Source: Flavitalea plasmicola
GTDB taxonomy: Bacteria; Bacteroidota; Bacteroidia; Chitinophagales; Chitinophagaceae
DNA length: 64,000 nucleotides
Direction of reading: 5' to 3'
Assembly (NCBI RefSeq): GCF_030546645.1
Contig: NZ_JAUOTO010000002.1
Coordinates: 806,001-870,000 of the forward strand
Part shown: positions 34,160 through 45,100 of the stretch, one piece after another
Position numbering within the stretch: the first letter of the stretch is position 1
Layout: each line of letters begins with the position of its first letter
Position numbers and translations under genes: made by a program
The notes under the pieces: generated by a model
Seen by the model: only the letters and a program-made list of their open reading frames with translations
What the model was told of the DNA's origin: nothing
Databases searched by the model: none

Positions 34160-35221
34160 ATGTTCCCCAGCATCCTGGAGGCCTATGGCCTTCCCGAAGA
34201 TCAATGTTCTGTCCGGCCCTTTGGCACCGGCCTTATCAACCATACGTGGAAAGTCAGCTGCGGCCCCGATGAGTATATCCTTCAGCGTATCAATGACGCC
34301 GTCTTCCATCGTCCACACCTGATCGCGGAAAATATGGATGCCCTGGCAGGCTATCTCCGGACCCATCATCCGGAATATCTTTTTGTCCAGCCTATCCGCA
34401 CCCGCGATGGCAGGAGCCTCGTTCAGACGTCCGAAGGTTATTTCCGGCTGGCCCCCTTCATTGCAGGCTCCTATACTTATGACGTGGTGGCCGCCGCCGA
34501 TCAGGCTTACCAGGCCGCGCGTCAGTTCGGGAAGTTCACCCGGCTGCTGTCAGGCTTTCCCATTGCGCGTCTGCATCTCACCCTGCCTGATTTCCATAAT
34601 TTGTCGCTGCGCTACCGGCAGTTTGAAGAAGCCCTGCAGCAAGGCAATCCCACCCGCATTGCCGCGACGGGCGACTATATTGCAGCCATCCGGTCTTTCG
34701 GGGACATTCTCCACACCTTCGAGGACATCAGGCAACATTCGGGATTCCGGCTGCGCGTGACACACCATGATACGAAGATCAGCAATGTCCTGTTCGACGA
34801 GGCAGGCAAGGGCCTCTGCGTCATCGACCTGGACACCGTCATGCCGGGCTATTTCATCAGCGACCTCGGAGACATGATGCGCACCTATCTGTCTCCTGTC
34901 AGCGAAGAGGAAAAGGATACGGACCTCATCATCATCAGGGAAGAGTACTTTCGCGCCATTGTCCGGGGATATCTCTCCGAGATGAAGGAGGAGCTCAGCA
35001 CGGCCGAGATGGAACATATCGTATATGCCGGCAAGTTCATGATCTATATGCAGGCCATCCGCTTCCTAACGGACCATCTTAACGACGACCGGTATTACGG
35101 GGCCAAATACGAAGGGCACAACCTTGTCAGGGCTGTCAACCAGCTGACCCTGCTACAACGTTTGACGGAGAAAGAGAAGACATTGAACGGGATGGTAGCC
35201 GAATTTTCGGAGCTGATCTGA
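34160..35221 (+). CDS. Aminoglycoside-phosphotransferase-fold sugar kinase, NahK-like
   Basis: This 353-residue kinase of the APH/choline-kinase fold has a glycine-containing nucleotide loop (RPFGTGLINHTWKVSC), the catalytic loop HHDTKISNVLFD and the metal-binding segment VIDLDTVMPGYFISDLGD. The pattern is close to N-acetylhexosamine 1-kinase (NahK), which phosphorylates GlcNAc or GalNAc released by glycosidases. This suits a position next to GH29, GH89 and GH109. The substrate is an inference. It follows the LacI gene on the same strand and is tail to tail with the GH29 gene (10 bases). It should be cytosolic, as no signal peptide is present. Confidence 0.78.
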   Translation: MFPSILEAYGLPEDQCSVRPFGTGLINHTWKVSCGPDEYILQRINDAVFHRPHLIAENMDALAGYLRTHHPEYLFVQPIRTRDGRSLVQTSEGYFRLAPFIAGSYTYDVVAAADQAYQAARQFGKFTRLLSGFPIARLHLTLPDFHNLSLRYRQFEEALQQGNPTRIAATGDYIAAIRSFGDILHTFEDIRQHSGFRLRVTHHDTKISNVLFDEAGKGLCVIDLDTVMPGYFISDLGDMMRTYLSPVSEEEKDTDLIIIREEYFRAIVRGYLSEMKEELSTAEMEHIVYAGKFMIYMQAIRFLTDHLNDDRYYGAKYEGHNLVRAVNQLTLLQRLTEKEKTLNGMVAEFSELI

Positions 35222-35231
35222 TCGTCATATA

Positions 35232-37052
35232 CTATTTTTTCTCCACCGGGATAAGGCGGACATATTTAAGATTCATTACTCCCATGCCGGGCTTGGGTGC
35301 GCCGGCGACCAGCAGCCTGTTCACACCTTTAGACAAGTTGAGGATACCCGGGCTCCATTCCCTGAACGCATCCCACCCTCCCGTAGTGAGCACAGCGCCT
35401 GCTATGGCAGATGTCCGGCCATTGATGGGACCGGCAATGATACGTATAGTGGATCCGGCGGATTGATCGGTGCAGGCATAATTCAACACCAGCTTATACT
35501 TTCCATCAGCAGGAACATTGATCGTCCATTCTGCCGAGTCAGCGCCCATCCAGGTATTGATATAAGGTTCTTCCGTCAGTGACAGGACAAGCCGGTCGCC
35601 TTTCAAGGCGGCATCTCCTGCTACTAACCGGAAGGCACCATCCTTTTCCGGGAATGTGCCGAGGGCGGCGAGCGACCTGCCTTCAGCCTCCAGGACGATG
35701 ACGGTGTTGTCATTGTCTTTGAATGCCTTATTGCTGATGTCGATATCGATGCCTTTTTCGCTGATCTCCAGCGGCAATTCCCTGCGGGAGCTGTCTGCCA
35801 GGAACCAGGCACGGGGGGAGCTGCCGCCGGCCGGCGCCAGGGGCACATGCAGGCGTCCGTCCGCCGGCCAGTTGAAAACATGCAGGTAGTACCGACCGGG
35901 CCGGGTGGTGATCCGTCCCCAGGCTACCCTTCCGATGGTATTGGAGCGGGTGCCATAAATAGACTCCCCGTTGATCCTCATCCACTGCCCGATGCTGTGC
36001 ATCAGTTCCACGCTCCTGGCGGGTACCGTGCCGTCTCCTATTGGTCCTACATTCAGCAGGTAATTACCTCCTTTCGACACGATATCGGCCATATTGCGGA
36101 TCAATTCCCTGGGCGTGCGCCAATTCTGGTTATTCCTGCTATATCCCCAGGTGCCATTCATCGTCATGCAGGATTCCCAGTCCATGCCTTTAAAGCCCGT
36201 CTCGGGGATATGCTGCTCGGGTGTGACAAGGTCGCCATTAGCGCGCGTAAACTGGCTGTTCTTTTCGAAAGCATACAGACGGTTGTTCATGATAATATTG
36301 GGTTGATGTGTCTTTACCATGGCCACGAGCTTGCGGGCGCCCCATTTCTCACCCTGGATCTCCTCCGAGCTGTAATCCCACCAGACCACATCGACAGGTC
36401 CGTAATTGGAGAACAGCTCTTCCGCCTGTTTATACATATATTCCACATACTTGCTATTGTCCCGGCCTTCATTCTTTACATTACCCGGAGCAGGCAGTCC
36501 ATGTTCCACATAGGCATCGGGATGATGCCAGTCCAGCAGGGAAAAATAGATGCCCACGCGCAGCCCCTGTTCATGCAGGGCGTTGATGATCTCCCTGGCC
36601 AGGTCTCTACCGGTGACATCCATACCGTCGAAAGTAGTCGTCTTGCTGTCATGCAACGCAAAGCCTTCATGGTGACGGCTGGTAAAAATAACATACCGGC
36701 ATCCGGCGTCTTTTGCCATGCGGGCCCATTCCCGTGCAAAATCTTTTTTCGGCCTGAACAGCGGGGTGAGGGTTTTGGCATACACATCCGCGGGTATATT
36801 GGCGGCATTTTGCAGCCATTCAGCGGCGCCGCCGTTGGTGGCGTAATCTTTCCCATTCCAGATGCCTTCGGCTACGCTGTAAAGCCCCCAATGGACGAAC
36901 ATGCCGAAATGAGCGTCCCGGAACCATTCCATCCGCGCATTCCGCAGATATTCCGGCTCCTGCGCATTAAACGTCAGGCCCGTGGTGTCCTGGGCGCAAA
37001 CAGGGGAAAGACTCACCAAAGCTAATCCTATAAATATTCCTAATTTTTTCAT
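35232..37052 (-). CDS. Secreted GH29 alpha-L-fucosidase
   Basis: This 606-residue exported enzyme has a signal peptide (MKKLGIFIGLALVSLSPVCA) and a GH29 barrel. It shows FGMFVHWGLYSVAEG and the FTSRHHEGFALHDSKTT core, and the nucleophile is D226 in DVVWWDYSSE. A C-terminal galactose-binding-like domain follows (about residues 480-606). It cleaves terminal alpha-L-fucose from glycan chains. As the last gene of the leftward locus 1 run, only six bases after GH89, it is probably made with the SusC/SusD pair and released in the periplasm. Confidence 0.9.
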   Translation of the reverse strand: MKKLGIFIGLALVSLSPVCAQDTTGLTFNAQEPEYLRNARMEWFRDAHFGMFVHWGLYSVAEGIWNGKDYATNGGAAEWLQNAANIPADVYAKTLTPLFRPKKDFAREWARMAKDAGCRYVIFTSRHHEGFALHDSKTTTFDGMDVTGRDLAREIINALHEQGLRVGIYFSLLDWHHPDAYVEHGLPAPGNVKNEGRDNSKYVEYMYKQAEELFSNYGPVDVVWWDYSSEEIQGEKWGARKLVAMVKTHQPNIIMNNRLYAFEKNSQFTRANGDLVTPEQHIPETGFKGMDWESCMTMNGTWGYSRNNQNWRTPRELIRNMADIVSKGGNYLLNVGPIGDGTVPARSVELMHSIGQWMRINGESIYGTRSNTIGRVAWGRITTRPGRYYLHVFNWPADGRLHVPLAPAGGSSPRAWFLADSSRRELPLEISEKGIDIDISNKAFKDNDNTVIVLEAEGRSLAALGTFPEKDGAFRLVAGDAALKGDRLVLSLTEEPYINTWMGADSAEWTINVPADGKYKLVLNYACTDQSAGSTIRIIAGPINGRTSAIAGAVLTTGGWDAFREWSPGILNLSKGVNRLLVAGAPKPGMGVMNLKYVRLIPVEKK

Positions 37053-37058
37053 CCTTGA

Positions 37059-39242
37059 TTATTTAATGTTGCTGATGATCTCAGGTAAAATTTTAATGCA
37101 ATCTTCTCCAGGCTTGCGGGAGCCGTTCATCGCCGCAGGCATGCCATGCCGTCGTGCCCAGGCCTTTTCCAGGCTGAAGAAATCCGGCCAGGCAACGGTC
37201 TCGCCTTTCAGGCGCTTTTCCGCATAGTCAAAAAACAGCAGCCACCGGGGCAGGTAAAAGTCATTTAAAAGGCCGCTCCATTCCTTGTTGGCATAGTCAT
37301 GCACCAGGGAAGCGGGATTGCTGTCGGGTCCCCAGTAAGTGATCTGCGCTTTCGCGTTCCACTCCGCCAGGTCTTTATCCTTATCATCCGGCAGCATGCC
37401 GCGCGCCTGCTCCAGCCAGGTATCCAGCCGGAAAGCGCTATTCGTTGCCGTCCACCTGTCCTGCAACTTTAGCAGGCTTATGAACTGTTGTCCGGCGATC
37501 TTGAATGAAGGCAAGTCATGTGCGATCCACGCTTTCATTATCCCGGCATACAGCAGCCTTGCTTTCAGGGCTATCACCTGCCGGACGATGTCGACCAGGT
37601 CGTAACGATAGGTTTCGGAGGAGGTAAATCGCCCGGCAGCCCGGACAAAACGATCCGCAGCCCTTGAAAAGATCGCGGGGTCATAAGGCAGCTTTTTGGA
37701 TCCCCAGGTTGAAACGCTGGTAATGAAATTGGTGTCGGGCCTCGCACAGAAGATAGACTCGTAGGCATCCGTCAACTCATTCGTATGCGATATATAAGCC
37801 GATTGCAGCAACAGCTGCCAGGCTTCATAAATATCCGCATCGTATTTCCCATAGCGTGAAATGATATATTTCTTCAGGAAGCTGTCTATGGCAGGCGGTT
37901 CTTTGGCCCAGGCTGATCTTAACAGGGAAGCATACATGATATCATTATTCGCGATGCCTTCAGGTACTATACCGACCCCTTTCATGGAGGAGCCGGCTGT
38001 TGTAGCCTTTGCCCGTCCCGGCTCCAGGAGTATGCGCAGCAGGCGACCTTCCATACCCACGGTACCACCTCCGTTCACCATCGAGCACCAGAGCCAGGGG
38101 TAGCCTGAATAGCCGCCTGTGCGTTCCCAGTTATTGTCTGCATCGCCCCGCAGATCGAGGATCAGCGTATGCTGCTTGTCAAGCCCCTTTAAAAAATCTT
38201 TTTTCGGGTTGTCCTGCCATGCCTGCAGTACCCAGGTGCTTCCCGGATGGTATTGCTGCATATTCGTCTGTATCAAAGCCGCCGTAGACGGGAGGTCTAT
38301 ACCGCCGGTGGCGCCACCTTCATGAAACAGGTCCCCTCCGAGGAATTTTACATCCCCGTACAATGTACGGTCGCCATAGGATTGATCCATGTAGTGGTAG
38401 TAGAGCGCCGCGATCCTCGGGAACAGCGTATCTCCCGGCAATAAGAAAACGGGACGGATGAGGCCTTCCCCCCAATTGCCCTGGTCCACCACGGCCGCAT
38501 GGGGAAAATACTTTTTAATGGTAGAAGGGACCATGCCGCAAAAACCCTGTATCACCGGCTGAATGCCCAGCTCATGCATGCGTTCCAGCAGCTGTTGCTG
38601 GAGGAGGGTCCAACGGTGGATCATCGCATCGCTTACCGGGCCTCCCCATCCCTGTATATTCCCCATCAGCCACCACGCGTTGAAAGCGGGTCCGGGAATA
38701 TATTTCCGGATGTCCTCGTCCGAATAACCTATATCCTGCAATACATGCTGCCATATTTCTTCCGTCCCCATCGGAGCCAGCATGAGGTTGACCCCATTGA
38801 AAGCCATCCAGTCCAGCTCATGCTCCCATTCTTTCCAGCCCCAGAAGCTCATGGTATAATTATAAGTGCAATAGTTCAGCGCATACCTGTACGTATGTTG
38901 GGCCGACACCGGTATCACGCCATTCGTTGCGGGCAGGGAGGAAGGAGGCGCCGATTGGTCTCCCGTGTGCGATAAGCTGATGCCGCAGTAAGTTCTCAAA
39001 TAGTCGCCCAGCGCGTAAGTGGCGGAAATTGTCGACGATGCGTTGATGTATAGCCGTTGGTTGCGGGTAAAATAGGAGGCTGTATCCCCTGGTGTTGGCC
39101 CGATTGCATGAATAATGACCTTTTTGTGGAGGAATGGGACCCTTCTATCGACGAGCGCTTGTATTGCCTGGACATTTTGCCCATATGAAACAACGGCTGT
39201 GGACAACCATCCCAATAGCAGCATTGATAGTCTTTTTGTCAT
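37059..39242 (-). CDS. Secreted GH89 alpha-N-acetylglucosaminidase
   Basis: This 727-residue exported enzyme (signal MTKRLSMLLLGWLSTAVVSYG) has the three-part NAGLU layout: an N-terminal alpha/beta domain, a central barrel beginning TYRYALNYCTYNYTMSFWGWKEWEHELDWM, and a helical C-terminus. Conserved family stretches include MGNIQGWGGP, QGFCGMVPSTIKKYFP and GGGTVGMEGRL. The family removes terminal alpha-GlcNAc, from heparan sulfate in animals and from mucin-type or other glycans in bacteria. It is 13 bases after the NHL lipoprotein gene and 6 before GH29, so it belongs to the locus 1 operon. Confidence 0.92.
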   Translation of the reverse strand: MTKRLSMLLLGWLSTAVVSYGQNVQAIQALVDRRVPFLHKKVIIHAIGPTPGDTASYFTRNQRLYINASSTISATYALGDYLRTYCGISLSHTGDQSAPPSSLPATNGVIPVSAQHTYRYALNYCTYNYTMSFWGWKEWEHELDWMAFNGVNLMLAPMGTEEIWQHVLQDIGYSDEDIRKYIPGPAFNAWWLMGNIQGWGGPVSDAMIHRWTLLQQQLLERMHELGIQPVIQGFCGMVPSTIKKYFPHAAVVDQGNWGEGLIRPVFLLPGDTLFPRIAALYYHYMDQSYGDRTLYGDVKFLGGDLFHEGGATGGIDLPSTAALIQTNMQQYHPGSTWVLQAWQDNPKKDFLKGLDKQHTLILDLRGDADNNWERTGGYSGYPWLWCSMVNGGGTVGMEGRLLRILLEPGRAKATTAGSSMKGVGIVPEGIANNDIMYASLLRSAWAKEPPAIDSFLKKYIISRYGKYDADIYEAWQLLLQSAYISHTNELTDAYESIFCARPDTNFITSVSTWGSKKLPYDPAIFSRAADRFVRAAGRFTSSETYRYDLVDIVRQVIALKARLLYAGIMKAWIAHDLPSFKIAGQQFISLLKLQDRWTATNSAFRLDTWLEQARGMLPDDKDKDLAEWNAKAQITYWGPDSNPASLVHDYANKEWSGLLNDFYLPRWLLFFDYAEKRLKGETVAWPDFFSLEKAWARRHGMPAAMNGSRKPGEDCIKILPEIISNIK

Positions 39243-39255
39243 ATTTCTCCTGTTA

Positions 39256-40524
39256 TTATTGTATAGTAACCTTCCTTATATACCCGTTGCCCCGATCCAG
39301 CACATACATATTCCCGTCCTTGTCGAATACCACGCTGCTCGGCGTAGAGAATTGTGCCTCAGAAGCATCCCCATCCTTATAGCCGGCCGATCCAGTGCCG
39401 ATGAAGGTAGTGGTGGTTCCGGCGGCATCGATCATCCGGATGTTATTGTTAAAATAATCTGAGATGTAGATGTTGTTCTGCTTATCGATGGTGATGCCTA
39501 CCGGATTGTTGAAAGTCGCAGTGCCCGGGCCTCCATTGGCAGATCCGGTGGTGCCGGGGATACCGGCAATGGTCGTTGCCGTCCAGGCGCCTCCTGTAGG
39601 ATCGAGCTTAACGATCGTGGACAGTCCCTGGTCGACGACCCACACATAGCCGGCTGTGTCTACTGCCACGTCGGAGGGATAGTTGAAACTCACGGGCAAT
39701 GTATTGACGGTGCCATCGGGCAGTACCTGGTATACTTCGCCGTTGGAAGGACTGGCGACATAAATATTACCGGTGGCTTTATCCACGCCGATGCCGGCAG
39801 GATCTGCGATGGCGGCAAAGCTGGAGGCCGTGCCATCCGGGGCGATCTTTCTTACAAACCAGTTCCACCTGTCGGCTACATAGAGATTACCGTCCTTACC
39901 CATCTCCACATCAGTAGGAAGATTGAGCATCGCCGTGGAAGGCGGTCCGTCCGCATAACCTTCACCGTTGATATGACCGGCAAAGGTCGTTACAAAGCGG
40001 GACGTATTTATTTTTCGGACGATATGGTTGCCACAATCGGCTATATATAGATTTCCAGTGCCGTCGATGGTCAGGCCTGTCCGGTCGTAAAAGTAAAAAG
40101 AAGCTGCAGTTCCGGCGACCTGGTCGATGAAGCCCTGTGAGCCATTACCTGCCACTGTAGTCACTTTCTTCGCATAGATATAGCTGAATGCCGCGTCGCT
40201 GGACTTCGTTTCGCCGTCTATCGTGACAGCAAATTTGCCCGTACCCGCTTTCAACGGCACTTTTACCAGGACTTGCCCCTGGTTGACCCCTACGACCTCA
40301 CAGGCCATTCCATTCAATGTAATGGAGATCTTGTCCCTGGCCGTCGTAAAATTATTCCCGTAGATCAGTACCTCCGTACCATAGCCGCCTTTGGAAGGGA
40401 GGAAGCTGTCCACTAAAATGGGCGCTGAAGGATTGTGCACAAACCCGTCATTCTTTTTACAGGCGGAGAGCGCCATCAGCAGGAGGATGGATACTCCTAT
40501 GTTTTTATATATCAGGTTCATCAT
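39256..40524 (-). CDS. Surface lipoprotein with IPT/TIG domain and NHL repeats (SusE/F position)
   Basis: This 422-residue lipoprotein (C22 in MALSACKK) has one IPT/TIG immunoglobulin-like domain (about residues 35-115, ILVDSFLPSKGGYGTEVLIYGNNF) and then about five NHL-type beta-propeller repeats, each with a (L/I)YxAD or (V/I)DxxGNxY core such as LTIDGTGNLYIADCGNHIVRK. It sits where SusE or SusF glycan-binding lipoproteins are usually found, directly after SusD (51-base gap). It probably binds glycans or protein at the cell surface. The fold is clear and the ligand unknown. Confidence 0.82.
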   Translation of the reverse strand: MMNLIYKNIGVSILLLMALSACKKNDGFVHNPSAPILVDSFLPSKGGYGTEVLIYGNNFTTARDKISITLNGMACEVVGVNQGQVLVKVPLKAGTGKFAVTIDGETKSSDAAFSYIYAKKVTTVAGNGSQGFIDQVAGTAASFYFYDRTGLTIDGTGNLYIADCGNHIVRKINTSRFVTTFAGHINGEGYADGPPSTAMLNLPTDVEMGKDGNLYVADRWNWFVRKIAPDGTASSFAAIADPAGIGVDKATGNIYVASPSNGEVYQVLPDGTVNTLPVSFNYPSDVAVDTAGYVWVVDQGLSTIVKLDPTGGAWTATTIAGIPGTTGSANGGPGTATFNNPVGITIDKQNNIYISDYFNNNIRMIDAAGTTTTFIGTGSAGYKDGDASEAQFSTPSSVVFDKDGNMYVLDRGNGYIRKVTIQ

Positions 40525-40575
40525 GCTGTTGTTTTTGTTAATGACATATTTTTTTCCGGGAGTACCTGGTGGCTA

Positions 40576-42168
40576 TCACCATCCCGGGTTTTGTTCCATG
40601 GCCCGGTTGGAAGTCATTTCTGTCAGCGGGATCGGCCAGCGATTGTCCCTGGCGGGGTTAAACACCCTTTGTTCCACCACTATGTTCTTGCCTGTAGCCG
40701 GGTCTACGGCGCCCAGCGTGGGGCCACTTAAAACCTGGCTGCCTATGTTCCACCGGCGGATGTCGTAGAGGCGGGGCCCTTCAAAGGACAGCTCCACCAT
40801 CCGTTCGCGGCGGACCAGCTCACGCAGCTTTTCCGGGGTGTTGTAGACGGTCTCATCCACGGAAGGCATGCCGGCCCGGTTACGGATGGCATTGAGGTAT
40901 TTGACTACATCCGGGTCCTGGTATTGGCCCGTCTCGATCAGGGCCTCCACGTAGTCGAGAAGTATCTCCGCATAGCGGATGATCATAAAGTTCATAGAGC
41001 CCCCGTAAGTATTGCTCCGGTCCAGCGGGTCTACATATTTTTTTATCCAGTAGCCGGTGAAAGTGGACTGGGCCACCCCTATCTGGTCGGGGCTATTGAC
41101 GGTGAAGGGGTCCAGGCGCGTGCCCATCCATACCTCACCGGGGATGGCGATGGAAGCCTTCAGGCGGGGGTCCCGGTTATTATTATACTCCGGGTTGGCA
41201 TTGTAAATGGCAAAACTATCCGGCCCCAGCTCCTGGATGGTCTTTCCCTGGAGTGTCTCGTAAGTGTTGACCAGCGACTGGGTGGGGCTGTTGCATGCCT
41301 GACAGCCGAAACTCTTGGGCGCATTGCGAAAAAAGGCTTCCCGCTGTCCCCCCGGCTTATACAGGATCTCTTCCCCATTGCCGCCCCCTGCATATTGGAA
41401 CAATTGGGTGTAATAGGGATGAAGGCTGTTGGCTCCCAGGCCGATGACCTTTCTGGCAGCCGCCACGGCGCTGGTATAATCACCGATGAACATATAGAGC
41501 TGGGTCTGCATCGAATAACAGGCGCCCTTGCTGATACGAAAAGTATTGGAGAGATCGTATATAGCGGGGAGGCCTGCGGCAGCGGAATCACATTCTGAGG
41601 AAATGAACTGCACTACTTCCTCCTGCGTACTCCGTTTTACGAATTGCTCATTGGCATTCAAAGAATGGGATACGATGGGTATGGGACCGTACAGCATGAA
41701 GAGCTGGAGATGATACCAGGCCCTTAACGCACGGGCCTCGGCGCCATAACGGCTTTTCTTGTCCGCATCCGCCACATAAGCCTTCTGGTAATGCTCTATA
41801 AAGCGGCAGGCGTTGCGTATATATCCGTAATATTTCATGTACGTCTGGTAGGCGGAGTATTCCTGCGTGGTGACGGCTCCTACGGGATAGTCCTGCCAAT
41901 CGTCGAAATTGCCCCTGAAAACGCTCTCGTCAGTAGCTCCGCTGCGGTGCATCCAGACATTGTTGAGGAAATTATAATCATACACAGTTCCTGAAGGCAG
42001 TCCTTCATATACCGTGGCCAGCGCTGCCGTAAGATCCGTCTCTGTATTCCACCATTTCTCATCCGTGGTGGCGGTGGGATTATTGCGGCTTAAAAAATCT
42101 TTTTTGCAAGCTGCCAGGCAGAGCAGGACTCCTATCACTGGTAAACATATTTGTCGCTTCATATTCAT
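40576..42168 (-). CDS. susD: SusD/RagB-type glycan-binding lipoprotein (locus 1)
   Basis: This 530-residue outer-surface lipoprotein (C21 in LCLAACKK) is built of TPR-like helices and caps the SusC pore of the same locus. SusD landmarks include YNFLNNVWMHRSGATDESVF, RNACRFIEHYQKAY near residue 115, EARALRAWYHLQLFMLYG, and the C-terminal RRERMVELSFEGPRLYDIRRWN. It binds the imported glycan and closes the barrel. It starts 14 bases after the SusC stop, which fits the usual tandem order. The substrate specificity cannot be read from the sequence. Confidence 0.92.
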   Translation of the reverse strand: MNMKRQICLPVIGVLLCLAACKKDFLSRNNPTATTDEKWWNTETDLTAALATVYEGLPSGTVYDYNFLNNVWMHRSGATDESVFRGNFDDWQDYPVGAVTTQEYSAYQTYMKYYGYIRNACRFIEHYQKAYVADADKKSRYGAEARALRAWYHLQLFMLYGPIPIVSHSLNANEQFVKRSTQEEVVQFISSECDSAAAGLPAIYDLSNTFRISKGACYSMQTQLYMFIGDYTSAVAAARKVIGLGANSLHPYYTQLFQYAGGGNGEEILYKPGGQREAFFRNAPKSFGCQACNSPTQSLVNTYETLQGKTIQELGPDSFAIYNANPEYNNNRDPRLKASIAIPGEVWMGTRLDPFTVNSPDQIGVAQSTFTGYWIKKYVDPLDRSNTYGGSMNFMIIRYAEILLDYVEALIETGQYQDPDVVKYLNAIRNRAGMPSVDETVYNTPEKLRELVRRERMVELSFEGPRLYDIRRWNIGSQVLSGPTLGAVDPATGKNIVVEQRVFNPARDNRWPIPLTEMTSNRAMEQNPGW

Positions 42169-42182
42169 TTGTATTGCAGAGA

Positions 42183-45100
42183 TTAAAGGGAAAGGTTGAC
42201 GCCGAATGTATACACACGCATGATAGGATAAGTGCCTTCGGCGCCCCGGCTTTCCGGGTCGATGGCTTTTACCCCAGAAAAGGTGAAGGGGTTTTGGGCG
42301 TTTACATACACGCGCAGCTTTTTGAGGGAAGAAGTGGGTCTCAGCTTAAAGGTGTAGCCCAGGGCCAGGTAGCGGATCCTGGCAAAAGCGCCATTCTTGA
42401 TCCAAAAGCTGGAAGTGAGCCCGTTGTTGCCGGGGGTAGGCGTAAGCCGCGGCCGGCTGGCGCCCGTATGTTCCGGCGTCCAGTAGTCCAGCTGAAATTG
42501 CTGGGGCGTACCGCCATTGCCTGCCGTATTCAGCGGATTGGCTAAGCGGCTGGTATATTGCAACCCTACTCTGCCGACGCCGTTCACCAGTGTGGAGAGA
42601 TCGAAATTGCCCAGGAAGATCGTCAGGTTCGTATAATAGTTCAGACGGGGGATACTGTTGCCCAGCGAGACCCTGTCCGAATCGGAGATCCTGGTATCTC
42701 CATTCCTGTCTGCATACCCGATGTCGCCCGCTACCTGACCTGCCAGCATGGGCACGCCCGCCGCAATATCTTTTTGCTGCAGCAATCCCGTGCTCCGGTA
42801 GCCGTAGAACTCTGCCATTTCCCCTCCTTCCCGGTAGATATAATCGCCGGAGACGAGCGGGTTGGCGGCGAGTTTCAGGATACGGGTCTTGTTATAGGAG
42901 ACGCCACCACTTATATTGAACATGAAATGCTTTGTGATCGTGCCGCCATAGGAGGCGGCCATTTCCGCACCGCGGTTCTGCATGCTGCCCACGTTGGCTG
43001 GTCCGGAGATCAGGGCGGATTCCAGGCTGGGCTGGGGATAGAGGATCATCCGGGTGGTCTTCTTGTCATAATAGTCCAGTGTGATATCCAGCTTGCGGAA
43101 AAGGGTGATATTGGCGCCGATGTCCAGGATACCGACCCGTTCCCAGGTGATATCCGGGTTGGCGTTGGTAGCTTCCCTTCCATCGGCCGTGTTGATCGTG
43201 GATTGATAGAGATAAGGGCTGATGTTATTATTCCCCAGCATTCCGTAGGAGGCTCTCAGCTTCAGCTGGTTCAGAAAGGAAATATCCCTCATAAAGTCCT
43301 CTCCGGCGAGGTTCCATCCAATGGCGGCCGAGGGAAAGGTCCCCCATCTTTTCCCGGGTGCGAAGAGGGAAGAGCCGTCCCCGCGTATGCCCAATTCCAT
43401 GAGGTATTTATTGCGGTAGCTGTAATATACTTTCCCAAAGACCGAACGCAGGGCTATCTCGGTCCAGGCGTCGGAGTTGGTCAGCTCCTGGGAATAGCCG
43501 GCCAGGGCATTGATGCGGTGCATGCCAAAGCTCCGGGTATAGTCCATGTTGGCCCCCAGGTAGTAATATCCTGCCCGGTTGGTGGGGCCCGCCGACTTGA
43601 CATCCGAATAGGCCCGCCCGGTAGGCTGATCAGTGAAATAATCGTAAAAAATATAGGCATCCCTGTTCTGCTTGCTGACACCTGAAGTTACCTGGTAGCT
43701 GAACTGTCCTTTCAGATCCAGCCCCGGGATGATCGTCCATTTCGGGCGCAGGTTCAGCGCGGACTGGTCGTTGATAGACTGTGCAGTTCCGCCTCTTTCC
43801 AGCTGGGCGACGGGATTCCAGCTTTCCCCGTAGGTGCCGTAATAGGTATATCCGGGGCGGGCAGCTTTGTTGGGGTATTTTTTGATGACGGTGGGAGGGG
43901 CTGTATAGATCCAGCCCAACACCTGGCTTACTCCCGAGACGGCGCCGGAAGAGCCGGTGAGACCGGCCGAATAAGGAACTGTCTGCTGGGTACGGGTCAC
44001 CAGCATGTCCATGAACACCACAATATTCTTACGCAGGTCTATACTCGTATTGGCCCTGATAGAAGCCCTGTTGAATTTGGTGTTCGTAAGCATGCCGTCC
44101 TGGGACGTGTAGTTGGCGGTCAATGCAAAGCGGGCCGCGCTGTTGCCTCCGGACACCGACAGGGACTGCTGGTGAATGGGCACTGTAGAGCGAAGGACAT
44201 CGCTCCAGCGGGTATCGGGATAATTGATGGGGTCCAGGTGCGAGGCGGTGATGGCAATAGCGCTGGGGCTGTAAAGGGGATCTCCGCCTACATTCTGCTG
44301 CGCCTCGTTCAGCAAACGCATATAGGTCGGGGCATTTACGAAATGGGGCCGGTAGGTAGGCACCTGCTCGCCAACCCAGGAGTTGTACTGCACCACCGGC
44401 TTGCCGGCCACCCCTCTCTTGGTCGTAATAAGGATCACCCCATTACCTGCACGGGCGCCGTATATAGAGGCGGCTGCCGCATCTTTCAGGACAGTGATAT
44501 TTTCCACGGTGGAATAGTCTATGAGGTTCATGTCCATGGGCATCCCATCCACGAGGACCAGCGGGTTGGTGCCCTGGAAGGACCCTATGCCGCGAATGGT
44601 TATGGAGGCCACATCGCTGCCCGGCAGGCCCGAGCTTTGATTGACATATACGCCCGTAGCGCCCCCCTGCAGCGCCTGGGAGAGTTGGGTCACGGGCTTG
44701 TTATTGGCATTATCGGTGCTGATCGTGCTGACCGAACTGGCAAGGTATTTGGCCTTTTGCTGGGAATAACCGGTGACAACGACCGTGTTCATGGCATTCG
44801 CGCTTTCTTCCAGCGAAATGATCATGCTGGCCTGGTTGGCCGTCACCACATATTCTTTCGTCTTATAGCCCACGGAGGAGAAAACCAGCTGATCACCTTC
44901 GCCCACGTTCATTTCAAAGTAGCCTTCCGCATCCGTGGTAGCACCCGAAGCAATGCCTTTTGTCGCCACGGATACACCGGCGATCGGCCCTGAAGGTTCT
45001 TTTGTGTCCAGTACCCTGCCTCTTAACAGGCGCTTGTCCCGGCCGCTGCTTTTTTGGGGCGCTTTAACCGGCGCGGCTGGAATGGTTTTGAGGTAATAGA

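Noticed and set aside
35847-37025. Open frame of 392 codons opposite the GH29 gene
   Set aside because: GH29 has catalytic residues and a signal peptide; the antisense frame has none.
42558-43685. Open frame of 375 codons on the plus strand opposite SusC of locus 1
   Set aside because: Antisense to the SusC barrel region, with no signal peptide or recognisable motif.
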